21,777 nucleotides of DNA from Mesaphorura yosii (taxonomy: Eukaryota; Arthropoda; Collembola; Poduromorpha; Tullbergiidae). The stretch lies in NCBI GenBank assembly GCA_009869945.1, contig WIXG01000787.1, forward strand, positions 1-21,777, in the 5' to 3' direction. The notes beneath the pieces are model-generated. The model had not been told where the DNA came from, searched no databases, and saw only the letters and a list, made by a program, of their open reading frames with translations. Below, one piece after another: positions 9,102 to 17,885 of the stretch (the first letter of the stretch is position 1; each line of letters begins with the position of its first letter). The translations under genes and the position numbers were made by a program.

Positions 9102-9542
9102 CTTTTGCACTGTAGACTCACTGAACCTTCTGGCGAGATCTTTCCAAGGTCCTTCTTTGCATGAGAGTTTCCAAGTTATAGAACAATTGCCGATAATTTG
9201 ACGATTCTCTGAACGGCCGGAATGAAGACGAATGTGGGACCAATCTCATGTAATTTGCTACTCGTGTTTTGTTATATTTGTCAGCTATTGACGGTTGGGA
9301 TTTGTTTCGAATAATTTGAAAAGGTTTCTGAACTTCTTTTTTCAATGATTGCTTCAATCAGGCAGGCGTTAGAAAGTTTCATGAACGTAGATCCTTGCAG
9401 CTGTGCATGTGTGCTCATAAATGCAGTAATCCACTGATTGAAACCTACCTCACGATACCTTTCAATTTGATAAGATCAGCAAATTGAGCTTAATCATACT
9501 TCCAATTCAAGTTCTTGACTATTCATTTCTTGTTCTAAAACT
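9102..9542. other. Upstream region of the receptor gene
   Basis: I find no gene. A CTACAG directly above the receptor ATG could be a splice acceptor for a 5' UTR exon. The minus-strand frame at 9118-9357 is basic and low in complexity, and I treat it as chance. Confidence 0.35.
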
Positions 9543-9692
9543 TTAGAATCGACATTCAATAATAATTCTCCAAAAGCGAATAAAACAAAACGTTGGCAGC
9601 CGTGAATTCGTCACGATCAGCTCCAGGCCCACCGCTCCACCACCGAAAAGAAGCAGAACGATCGCTAAAGCTAGTGCAAACTGTGATCGCAT
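9543..9692 (-). CDS. Possible small secreted peptide, 49 aa
   Basis: A TTCTTTCAG acceptor-like site directly precedes A-ATG at 9692. The 49 residues begin with a clean signal peptide (MRSQFALALAIVLLLFGGGA). A short mature part with two Cys (CFIRFWRIIIEC) follows, then a stop at 9543-9545. A minus-strand TATTTAAA lies near 9759-9766, so the layout would be TATA, short 5' UTR exon, small intron, coding exon. The peptide may also be just the start of a longer spliced protein, since a GTGACG donor-like site follows the signal peptide. I recognise no family. Confidence 0.35.
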   Translation of the reverse strand: MRSQFALALAIVLLLFGGGAVGLELIVTNSRLPTFCFIRFWRIIIECRF

Positions 9693-10120
9693 TCTGAAAG
9701 AACAAACAGAAAAGTGCAGTTTTGTAACTGCTGATACATGAAGCATTCTCAACTCAGCTTTAAATAGCTTTGGCACACTGCAACTGGAAATGCAGGTCTT
9801 CAATTAAGATCTACTTCCTATGTCCGATTTGCTTAATTGATGACTGGCATTAAATTGTCCTGATAAATTCAAAGCCCGGTCGCCAATTTCATTAGTTCGC
9901 CAGTAGTCAATGAACACTATCTGCACGTCTCCGGACTCGTACGATCCGCAACCTGACAATGATTCACAGGCATTTGCCACTTGCACTTTGCCTTTTATTC
10001 GAGTCACCTTGACTCACTCAGTAACACAACACAGGTTCACACGACTGCAAAATAAATTACGTAACTGCACTCGACGTAACATAGCCTGCTGCTGATGCTG
10101 AAGTCGGCATAACGTGTAAG
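9693..10120. other. Spacer between the minus-strand peptide and the P450
   Basis: No gene is supported. A minus-strand frame (9804-10007) begins at GTG and shows no family features. The minus-strand TATTTAAA at 9759-9766 and the P450 promoter at the right edge point away from each other, so this is a divergent promoter region. Confidence 0.4.
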
Positions 10121-10127
10121 TATAAAA
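10121..10127 (+). promoter_or_regulatory. TATA box of the P450 gene
   Basis: TATAAAA lies 54 bp before the P450 ATG. The implied start site near 10150 leaves a 5' UTR of about 25 bases, short but usual for a compact gene. Confidence 0.6.
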
Positions 10128-10174
10128 TTGACAATTGGATCGACGTTCTAGTCGAATCCACGAAAACGCACGAA

Positions 10175-11747
10175 ATGGAGCTCCTGACCGTGATTTACGT
10201 TGCTGTAGCCCTCGGCGCCTTGTACCTCCTCTTCTTCAGTGACCGAAGCGGCCGGAAATACGCCCCCGGCCCGCGGGGGCTCCCGATCATCGGCAACCTT
10301 CACCAAATCCCATCGGACGTGTGCGAGCACATCACCCTCACCCGCTGGGCGAAGGAGTTTGGCCCGATTTACAGCCTGCAGCTCGCCAACGTGCGGGTTG
10401 TCGTCCTCTGCGAGCCGCAGCTCATCCGCGACGCCCTCAATGACCCCGCTCTCGCCGGCCGCCCCAACAACGCCGTCTTCCGCTCCGTCGCGGGCGGCGA
10501 CTACGGTGTGCTTGGCGTCGACGGACCCACGTGGGCGGAGCAACGCCGTTTCACGCTCCGCCACCTCCGCGATTTTGGGTTCGGCAAGGGCGCGATGGAG
10601 ACGATGATCCTCGACGAGGCGAAGGAGCTCGTCGAAGGCTTCAAGGCGGATGAGGGCAGGCCAGTCACCCTCAGCCGGCGCTTCAATGTCGCCATCCTCA
10701 ATTCGCTGTGGGCAATTGTGACGGGATCACGGCTGGACCACCGGGACCCGCGCGCCAACGCGATTCTCGACGAATTCTTCAAGCAGCTCGACCAGGCCTT
10801 CGTGCAAGGCGTACTTTGGCTCCTGCCTTGGCTCAGGTTCGTCGCGCCCGAGCGGTCTGGGTGGAATTCCCTCATTCGCGCCATCGACGCCCTCAACTCG
10901 TTCTTCAACGGAATCATTGGCGAGCACGAGAAAACGCTCGTCGAAGACCAACCGAGGGACTTCATCGACTCCTTCCTGCTGGAAATGCGGAACAATAAGA
11001 ATCCAGACTCGAGTTTCGCGCCGGACAAAGGCCGTACGTAATTTCTACGAACTTCGGCCCGTTGGGCGCAGGTGATAAAATATTTTCTGTACAGATAAGA
11101 ATTTGCTGGCTGTCATCAGCGATTTATTCGCCGCCGGAGGGGAAACGACGTCGACGACGATGGACTGGGCCGTGCTTTACCTCGCCAGTCACCCGCACAT
11201 ACAAAAGGAGCTGCAGCGGGAGATTGACGAGGTCGTAGGGGCGTCGAGGCTTCCGTCGCTCTCCGACAAACCCCGAATGCCCTACACCGAAGCGGTGATG
11301 CAAGAAATTCTGCGAAAATCCTCCATCGCCTCGGTTGGGCTCGTGCACACGGCGCTGCAGGACACGACGATTGCGGGCTTCGACGTGCCGAAGGGAACCT
11401 TCATTTTCCCGCTCTTTCATTGGGCCCACCATAACCCGAAATACTGGGACAATCCCGACGAGTTCACACCCGAGCATTTCCTGTCCCCAAAGGGTACTGG
11501 CGACACGGGAAACCTTACGGTCATCAAGAACGATGCTCTCATGCCCTTCTCTGTGGGAAAACGCGTGTGCCTCGGCGAGACGCTGGCGAGGGACGAATTT
11601 TTCCTTTTCCTGACGTGCATCTTCCAGCGTTTTGAGGTGGTGATGGACCCCAGCAAACCGGTGACCTTTGAGGCGCTGAATACGTTCATCATGAAACCAA
11701 AGCCATTCAGCGTCATCATGAGTGATCGATTGTGCGTCCTCAAATGA
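10175..11747 (+). CDS. Cytochrome P450, CYP2 clan
   Basis: Exons 10175-11033 and 11095-11747 are joined across a 61-bp intron (GTACGT..TACAG, phase 1). The predicted 503 aa is a normal microsomal P450 length. An N-terminal anchor (LLTVIYVAVALGALYLLFF) is followed by the proline-rich hinge PGPRGLPIIGN. Next come the C-helix WAEQRRFTLRHLRDFG, the I-helix AGGETTSTT (residues ~300-308), ExxR as EILR at 357-360, the PERF-like FTPEHF, and the haem loop FSVGKRVCLGE with Cys445. The WxxQRR-F..R.LRDFG and PxGLPxxGN patterns are those of the CYP2 clan. In arthropods this clan includes hormone (CYP15, CYP18) and detoxification enzymes. All key residues are present, so the gene should be functional as an ER-bound monooxygenase. 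The substrate cannot be told from sequence. Confidence 0.95.
11034..11094 (+). other. P450 intron
   Basis: The intron is 61 bp, GTACGT..TGTACAG, phase 1. The join gives DKGHKNLLAVISDLF, the normal lead-in to the I-helix. The alternative donor 4 bp on would create a stop. Confidence 0.9.
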
Positions 11748-12240
11748 GCACGAATTTTTTGATAATTAACACTAAACAATGCAGTAAATCTAGCTTATCC
11801 AGCTACTATAAATTCAGGTCAATCAATCAGATCGTGTGAGTCCAACAAATTGACAGTTGACCGATCCACCAAATCCACGCATGTATGCGCGCATCAATCA
11901 GCTGATAACGTAAGCATTGTCGTCGGGAGGCACGGATTGAAGTGCTGGCTTCGCTTGCAGTGACAATAAAATAATTTATGACAGTGATCGATCAGTCATC
12001 AGCGGCTGAAGTTTTCAGTCTTGGCACGAATGAGGAAGCAGCATCAGCAAGGCAATGGCACCATGGTCATGGTGTTTACGCTACGCTGCGTGAGCCGGCT
12101 TTTCAGCATAAGCGATGCTGCCTCCGGGTTTTGATCCAGTAGCAGTACAGAGACCTTTTTTGCGTGTGAGCACTCGATCATCCGGCTTCTCAACGCCTTT
12201 CACACGTAAACACTTGACAAATTCCCGAACTAGTCGACGG
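11748..12240. other. Spacer between P450 and GH30 genes
   Basis: There is no gene here on either strand that I can support. An AATAAA-like word at about 11965 could end the P450 transcript. Near 12060 there is a short inverted word (CACCATGGTCATGGTG). Confidence 0.5.
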
Positions 12241-12280
12241 TATTTATATCAAATGCCCACAGCCCAGCTTTATTCAGTCG
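12241..12280 (+). promoter_or_regulatory. Core promoter of the GH30 gene (TATA plus initiator)
   Basis: TATTTATAT at 12241 is followed about 32 bp later by TTCAGTCG (12274-12281). This matches the arthropod TCA(+1)GT initiator at the standard distance from the TATA box. The implied 5' UTR is about 20 bases before the ATG at 12296. Confidence 0.65.
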
Positions 12281-12295
12281 AAATTCCTATCCGAA

Positions 12296-14085
12296 ATGAG
12301 GTTGTTTTTCCTCGTCACGCTTGCCGTCGCCGGCTTCTGGGCCGCCTTCGCCGCGAAGGATTGCATTCCCCGCTCGGGCCCGCACGACTCCTTCGTCTGC
12401 GTCTGCACCGAAGAATACTGTGACTCCCTCGATCCGATTCCCTTCACCCCGAGCGGTCTGATTCAAGTTTATGAGTCCACTCGCGACCAGACCAACGGAA
12501 TCAAGCGGCTCACGCGCCGCGACGTGAATTGGGGCGACAATCCGGGCCTCCCCGCCGATTTCACCGTCGACGTCCGTCGTGACATGCGCAAACACACGAT
12601 AGAAGGCTTTGGCGGCTCCTTCAGCTGCTCCTCCGGCGAGGTCATCGGCGCCCTTCCTTACAACCGCCAGAAAGAGATTTATGAGGCTTACTTTGGTGCG
12701 ACCGGCATCGAATTTGTGTTTGGTCGCGTCGTCATTTCCGGCTCCGACTTTTCTGCACGCGCTTACTCGTACGACGATGGGCATCCTGGTGACTTTGACC
12801 TGGAGTACTTCAGCCTCCAGCCGGAGGACACTGCATGGAAGGTAAAGCAAGCAAAATCAAGGAAGCTCTGGGATAAACACTACATCCTTGTTTTTTTGTT
12901 TTTTTTTAGATCCCGCAGCTTCTGCTTGCCGAACGCGTCGCTGTGCATCCCGTTAAATGGTTTGGCTCCAGCTGGTAGGATAAGTTTCTTTAAATGATGG
13001 ATTCAAATGTTCAAATTTCGCGGTTGTATCTTATCCTTGAATTTTGTCCATGTTTAGGTCTCCACCAGCGTGGATGAAAACGAACCAAATGCTTAACGGC
13101 TCCGGCACGCTCATCGACGAGCCGGGATCTCGAAACTGGAAGACGTACGCCAACTACCTGATCAAGTAAGTCACGTGACGCTGAAGTGGCGCAAGTCCAC
13201 CGAATATTACGCGAGTTTCAAGCTAATTGCTAATTTTACGCCTTTCACAGATTCATTGACGCCTACAAAGAGCACGGCGTGGACATGTGGGGCCTGACCG
13301 TCCAAAACGAGCCCAGAACGGGCTTCGGTGACCACGCCTGGAACACGTGCGGCTTCAACTCGACATCGGAACGTGATTTCATCAAGCTCGACCTCGGGCC
13401 AGCACTCGAGGCGGCGGGATACTCCAACGTTAAGCTCATGACGCTCGACCACGACCGGAATCTTGTCCCGGAGTGGACGGCGGCGGTGTATGGCGATCCA
13501 GACGCGTCAAAGTATGTCAGCGGCGTCGCCGTGCATTGGTATATCAACGGTGGGCTGGACGGCTCCGTTTTCGACGAGCTCATGGCCAACTACCCGGACA
13601 AATTCATCCTCTACACGGAAGCCTCCGTCCTGCACCCGCTCGACGTCATCGGCTTCGGCTACTGGCGAGGCGGCGAAGAGTACTTTTGGGACATCATGGA
13701 CGACATCACGCACTCCGTTATGGGTTGGGTCGATTGGAACCTCGCCCTCGACATGAACGGAGGTCCCAATTGGCGCGGCGTCTCTGAGCGCTCCGCCCCC
13801 GTCCACGTCGATGCCGCTGCCGGCGAATGGTACAAAAACCCGACTTACTATGCGTTGGGCCACTTTTCCAAGTTCATCACGCCCGGCTCTGTCCACCTCG
13901 GCGAGCAAGTTGGCCAAGGAGACGAAGTCAAGATTGGCGTCTTTCAGCGGCCCGACTTCGGAATCGCAATCGTCGCAATTAATTCGCGGGAGACGGCCCA
14001 AAATATAAAGATTACGGACGTCTTCAAGGGCGAGGTTACTGTCGTGCTCGACCCGAAGTCCTTCACTTCGCTCGTGTACTACTAA
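12296..14085 (+). CDS. GH30 lysosomal glucosylceramidase-like enzyme
   Basis: The four exons are 12296-12841, 12910-12974, 13058-13165 and 13251-14085, with introns of 68, 83 and 85 bp. All phases agree and give 517 aa, the usual length for this family (GBA1-type, EC 3.2.1.45), which cleaves glucose from glucosylceramide in the lysosome. A signal peptide (MRLFFLVTLAVAGFWAAFAA) precedes the Cys-rich start CIPRSG...FVCVCTEEYCDSLD, close to that of animal glucocerebrosidases. IEGFGGSFS and SPPAWMKTN follow. The acid/base is Glu260 in TVQNEP and the nucleophile is Glu363 in LYTEAS, 103 residues apart. WYINGG and the final beta-sandwich end at LDPKSFTSLVYY. All catalytic features are intact. The gene stands alone with its own promoter. 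The GC-rich, C-ending codons resemble those of the P450 next to it. Confidence 0.95.
12842..13250 (+). other. GH30 introns 1-3 (12842-12909, 12975-13057, 13166-13250)
   Basis: All three introns obey GT..AG: GTAAAG..TTTTTTTAG (phase 0), GTAGGA..TGTTTAG (phase 2) and GTAAGT..TTTCACAG (phase 2). The joined protein reads WK-IPQLLLAERV, SSW-SPPAWMK and YLIK-FIDAYKEHG, as expected in the family. The first intron carries a long T tract before its acceptor. Confidence 0.85.
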
Positions 14086-14542
14086 AATAGCTACTAAATT
14101 GTATGCCAGTTTAATTTAATTGTGTGCGATTCTTCAATTTGTGGGTATAGCGAGTGAAAATTAACAAAGTGCGTTGCTTAACGTTTGCCTAGACCAGAGC
14201 TGTACCGTTTGTGCCCCGTATTCTTTCGCCGCTGCTCCTTCTTTGCTTCTTCGCCTTTGCCCCCGCCGCTAAATGCTAGCCCTTCAGCGCATTCAGGCCA
14301 CATGCCCTCTGTCTCCGATCCCCTTTTTATTCGGCCTGTCCGTCGCTCTCCTCCGCATTCGCATACTCATCGGTTTTATTGGTGGTGCCAGGTCCTGTGC
14401 CCGCTCGCTTGGCTTGGGCGAAATGAGATTGAGGTGACCCAGTTTGGGGTTGGCCGTCCGTGTCCTTCGTCCTGGCTCGTCGATCGAATAGCCCCAAATG
14501 CTACAAGTAGGTCACTTATCTTCTTCGGTTCAACTTGTCAGT
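14086..14542. other. Spacer with pyrimidine-rich segment
   Basis: I see no supported gene. The first 100 bases are the AT-rich 3' flank of the GH30 gene. From about 14190 to 14340 the plus strand is rich in C and T, so the minus strand reads as a basic, Lys/Glu-rich frame with one Met and no family features. It could be a fragment of an old element, but I found no terminal repeats. Confidence 0.35.
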
Positions 14543-15020
14543 TCAAACTTTTAAATACACGTGCCGCAACTTCTGATTCCATGCCCAGCCCACTTCGAGC
14601 ATAAACACGATGGCGCTACACCCGAGGAGGTATCCGCAGAAGGGCACAATGTTCATGGTTTCAAAGTCCATCGAGATTGGAATCTCTTTCTCGATAGGAA
14701 TTCCCGTCCCGTAGTATCTCCCAAGTTTCCGCGCGGGAATGCGGTACATTTCGCCTTGAATCCTGTGCCACAAATCCACTATTCGGTGATCTCCTCCAAG
14801 CACGCGGCCAGTTCATCTCGCAACTCGACCAAGAGTTGAGTCTATGACAGTTCCACATTGACTGGCTCTGCCACCTCATAGCAAACCGCACCAGAGTTGT
14901 GCCTGTTATACTGCCCTTTCACCAGCCCCCATGCGCTCCGCGTCAGCCTCGCGGTGAGTGGGGGAAGCCTCGTGCTACGAAGATCACTGAAACCCACCTC
15001 CACGAAATTCGTGTTGAGTA
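14543..15020 (-). pseudogene. Ionotropic-receptor C-terminal relic (stop and frameshift)
   Basis: Minus-strand frames in order give: SAWGLVKGQYNRHNSGAVCY, a TAG, LLVELRDELAACLEEITE, a stop with frame change near 14800, then RIVDLWHRIQGEMYR, IPISMDFETMNIVPFCGYLL and AIVFMLEV. These follow the order of the S2 end and third membrane segment of the intact receptor at 7263-9101: EAVCHVVPQP, HLCDEARDITQ, FYKFWLDV, SISLEFEIMLIFPICC, LIVEI. The piece corresponds to about the last 150 residues of an IR, with an in-frame stop and a shift, and no channel region upstream. A gustatory-receptor gene begins 21 bp above it. It is best read as a decayed receptor copy truncated at its 5' side. Confidence 0.6.
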
Positions 15021-15040
15021 GTCGTTAGGTTTTGGTTAGT

Positions 15041-16261
15041 TTACATGAGGAGAACTGCGAGCGAGTACTCGACGACAAGCTTCGCAATTACTAAGTACAC
15101 AGCCTTGTTAAAGTAACCAATCATTCCCATCGTAAAGTTAACCGAGCGACAACTGCGGACGAGACGTAATTCTATCCTTGAATGATTGGCTCGTGCTTTC
15201 CCTTCTAATCGACGGAGGAGAGTATTAGAACTTTCCGTGATACGCCAAAATAGAGCAAACCCCGTAATGTAGTAAACTATGGAAGCGATCCCAACCTGTA
15301 GCATCGTGAATCCAAGGGCTAGTGGGGTCGTCCGCTTGACCATTTCACGGAGTGATAGAACGGTAGCCAATGAGACAATTAGGACTAGACCAGGAAACAC
15401 GAATGTCGAAAAACTCGTCATGTTCAGGAGCGACTGAACGATTTGCACGTGTCGATAACTTCTCACTAGACTTGAAGTACTCTCACCCGACTCCACGGAG
15501 GGACCAATTCTAATTCTAGTCTCAAGGGCTTGTAGTACGTGTCGCAAGGAAACGAGCATACTTTGTACGATAACAGAAATCAGGACAGCGCCGCCAGTGA
15601 TGTTAAACCCAACTGCGGCTTGGATCATGAAAAGACCGAGAAACTGGGCGATGACGGTTGAAGCGTCGAGAAATGAATCCTCAGCCCTTGCTCCGAGTGT
15701 CCAGACCGCACAGATTTGACCGGGAAGGAAGGAATGCAGGATATGTAACCGACAATTAGTTACGTAAGCAATCAGAGGAATCCAAGAGCCCCAGATCATC
15801 CAAGGATACGTCATGAAGGCGAGAAGGCGGTCAAAGGGGATGAGTTGACCAAAAATTCGGAGTTTAACCCTGCCATCAGTCGATGATGGATCCTTCTCTT
15901 TTTCAGATTCTACCAGCTCAAAGAGTCCGTTTAGGAAATGTCGTAGTTCTTCCGTGTCCAGGTGAAAGCAAGGACCAGTTATGTTCGAGATTAGGACGCC
16001 AACAACGTTCATGAGTTTCCAGAGGCAGGACATGTCTCGTAAATCCAGCCCTATCGTCCTCACCTCGATGAGGAAAGGAACAATGGTCAGCGAATACAGA
16101 AAGTTGAGGCTGAGGGACAAATACTTGTCCAAAGTGGCTGCCGAACCGACTCGGGCAAGAATTTGCCGTGATTTTGGCTCCAAGTAGAAGCGGGTTCCTG
16201 TCGTGTAGTACGCGTAACGAAACACGTCCCGGAGGATCTCGTACGTTCTTTCCGTAAACAT
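15041..16261 (-). CDS. Gustatory-receptor-like 7TM protein, copy 1
   Basis: The protein is 406 aa in one exon with an ATG start. Hydrophobic segments lie at about 47-68, 78-97, 145-168, 200-235 (perhaps two), 283-303, 313-340 and 384-406. Length and layout fit insect-type gustatory receptors (GR), ligand-gated cation channels with an inverted 7TM fold. The usual C-terminal TYxxxxxQF of GRs is not present: it reads VVEYSLAVLLM. An IR-like fold is excluded because there is no ligand-binding lobe. It is a close paralogue of the gene at 17886-19136 (shared FRYAYYTTG, DKYLSLSLNFLYSL, IPFDR, SYRHVQ, YYITGFALFWRIT). The GR assignment is by layout; a distinct 7TM chemoreceptor family is the alternative. 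Confidence 0.75.
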   Translation of the reverse strand: MFTERTYEILRDVFRYAYYTTGTRFYLEPKSRQILARVGSAATLDKYLSLSLNFLYSLTIVPFLIEVRTIGLDLRDMSCLWKLMNVVGVLISNITGPCFHLDTEELRHFLNGLFELVESEKEKDPSSTDGRVKLRIFGQLIPFDRLLAFMTYPWMIWGSWIPLIAYVTNCRLHILHSFLPGQICAVWTLGARAEDSFLDASTVIAQFLGLFMIQAAVGFNITGGAVLISVIVQSMLVSLRHVLQALETRIRIGPSVESGESTSSLVRSYRHVQIVQSLLNMTSFSTFVFPGLVLIVSLATVLSLREMVKRTTPLALGFTMLQVGIASIVYYITGFALFWRITESSNTLLRRLEGKARANHSRIELRLVRSCRSVNFTMGMIGYFNKAVYLVIAKLVVEYSLAVLLM

Positions 16262-16360
16262 CTTTCCGACTCATAACTTACAATTTTGGGCTACGGGGCC
16301 TTGGGCGATTAACGATTGTGACTGATTCTTGTCGTTTTGTCGGCTCCGAGTTGATAACAG

Positions 16361-16370
16361 TTTTTATATA
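16361..16370 (-). promoter_or_regulatory. Possible TATA box of GR-like copy 1
   Basis: TATATAAAAA on the minus strand lies about 100 bp above the ATG at 16261. A TCAGT initiator-like word sits about 45 bp downstream (16321-16325), further than the usual 30 bp. Confidence 0.35.
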
Positions 16371-17075
16371 CATGCGTCATGTGCCAAGGTTAATTGGAAC
16401 TTTGTTGTTTGCAGGTTAGAAAGTTATTTCCAGATTTCACATGCGAGGAGTCACGATTTCAGCGCTTTAGGAACATTCTATACAAGAGATACAAATTGCC
16501 TAGAATTGATTTGATGATTGTGAGCCTAAGGTCGAAAGAAAAAACAATACACAACGAGTACAATTTAATGCAATGTTTGAAATAATGCCTTGAACATGTT
16601 CGGAGTGCGACTGTTTTATTAAAAAATCAGACGGACATGGAAGTTAAGTTTAGTCCAAGATTGGGGAACTTGACAACTTCACAAGTAGCCCCCGTGCAGT
16701 TTTCTTCCAACAGACAGAAACGTCAACACGAAGGCAACAGCATTGAGCTGTAACGAAGTTCACATTTCATAGATGTGATATGCTATAGGGTCTGAACACA
16801 AACTGAAGCCTCCTTCTCAGGTTAACGTGACCGCGCGAGGTGTTTACTTACTTTAAATTTAATGGAAGACCAAAAATTCATCGGCTTTCAGTTGGGTGTG
16901 TGCGATGATGCTCAATATTCACACTTCATGGGTTATTTGCAGCAATAAATTATTTACATTCACTTTCGTCACTTTGGTGGTTGCCAGATAGTAGCGCTTA
17001 CGAACTGAGGTGTCTTGTATTATTGAAACGTGGAGCGAGTCCAATGAGTGATCTTCCCTCTAGGATTATCGCGAG
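16371..17075. other. Spacer, no gene recognised
   Basis: The sequence is AT-rich with only short open frames lacking family features. I see no RNA gene or terminal repeat. Confidence 0.4.
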
Positions 17076-17513
17076 ATGTCCTTTTCGTGGAATGACAAAC
17101 TCAAAGTCGAACTGAGAATGAGAGTCCAATCAAGCTCCGTAGTCGTGGTCCGATTCAGTTCTTCTCAAGGAAACAAATCGTCAGTGATTGAGATTTCAGT
17201 TAATGTAAAAATTTGTCTATGGTCAGCTCTCGGTCGGCAATGTTGGCCAAAAATCAGGTGCATGTACCCCATGGCCATTGCGGTTCTTCTAACCTTGACT
17301 AGGAAGTTGAATCCAACCATCATCAGTAACTTGGGCTCAATTCTACAAATCTACAAGTCCAACTACAATTTATTTGTTTGGTACGAGGATCTTGACTTTC
17401 TAGACATGTCTGTTCCCGTCATGCTCGTGAATACAAGATTCTACAATGCAGAGGTACTTGAACACCCTGATTCACAATGGGGATGGGTGGTTCCCGTCAG
17501 CGATACATTTTGA
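17076..17513 (+). pseudogene. Possible ionotropic-receptor N-terminal relic
   Basis: A 145-codon open frame with an ATG is on the plus strand, opposite to its neighbours. Its last third, LFVWYEDLDFLDMSVPVMLV then EHPDSQWGWVVPV, parallels MVVVYEREIFLPPDW...SDPDHLQWWWMSPK of the intact receptor at 7263-9101 in spacing and in the Trp-rich end. After the stop at 17511-17513 I find no continuation with membrane segments before the next gene, so it would be a remnant of an IR N-terminal region. The similarity is short and judged by eye. It could instead be an unrelated short protein. Confidence 0.35.
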
Positions 17514-17885
17514 CCGCAAGATTGGCTCTTACTTATTGCATAAATTTTCCAGTTTCAGAGAGAACAGACTTGTGGCAGCTCAGAAGAAAGTATAGGATAA
17601 CTCCACGGGGTACAACGGTGATCAGAAGAAACAAAACAGAACAGTGACCACGGACTCGGATCCTTTGATGTTGAGCCAATTGCGTTAAGCTTGGACTCTA
17701 ATGTTGTTGTAGTCGTTTTTTTCTGTTGCTAACAGACATTCTTAGATTCTGTATGTTACAAGATCGCCTTAGTACTTGATAAAGCGTACGAACATGAAAG
17801 CTAAGTTTAAATGGTAGTTGATTGTTATTTATTTAGCCCAGATCTGAGACCTGGATCATCACACAACTTGGAAAGTTTACACATT
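17514..17885. other. Spacer with one solo hAT-like terminal repeat
   Basis: There is no gene. From about 17712 to 17745 the sequence ends TTGCTAACAGACATTCTTAG. Its complement starts CTAAGAATGTCTGTTAGCAA and matches the inner terminal repeat of the two elements at 19242-19947. The partner end is missing. Confidence 0.45.

Noticed and set aside
10148..10564. 138-codon minus-strand frame over the P450 start
   Set aside because: It is a shadow of the GC-rich P450 exon; similar shadows appear over the GH30 exons.
14185..14604. 139-codon plus-strand frame and a basic minus-strand frame in a C/T-rich spacer
   Set aside because: Both follow from base composition. I could not connect either to a transposon or a gene family.
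14880..15030. Possible small structured RNA next to the GR-like gene
   Set aside because: I compared it by eye with spliceosomal and SRP RNAs and found no match, while a minus-strand frame matches the IR family.
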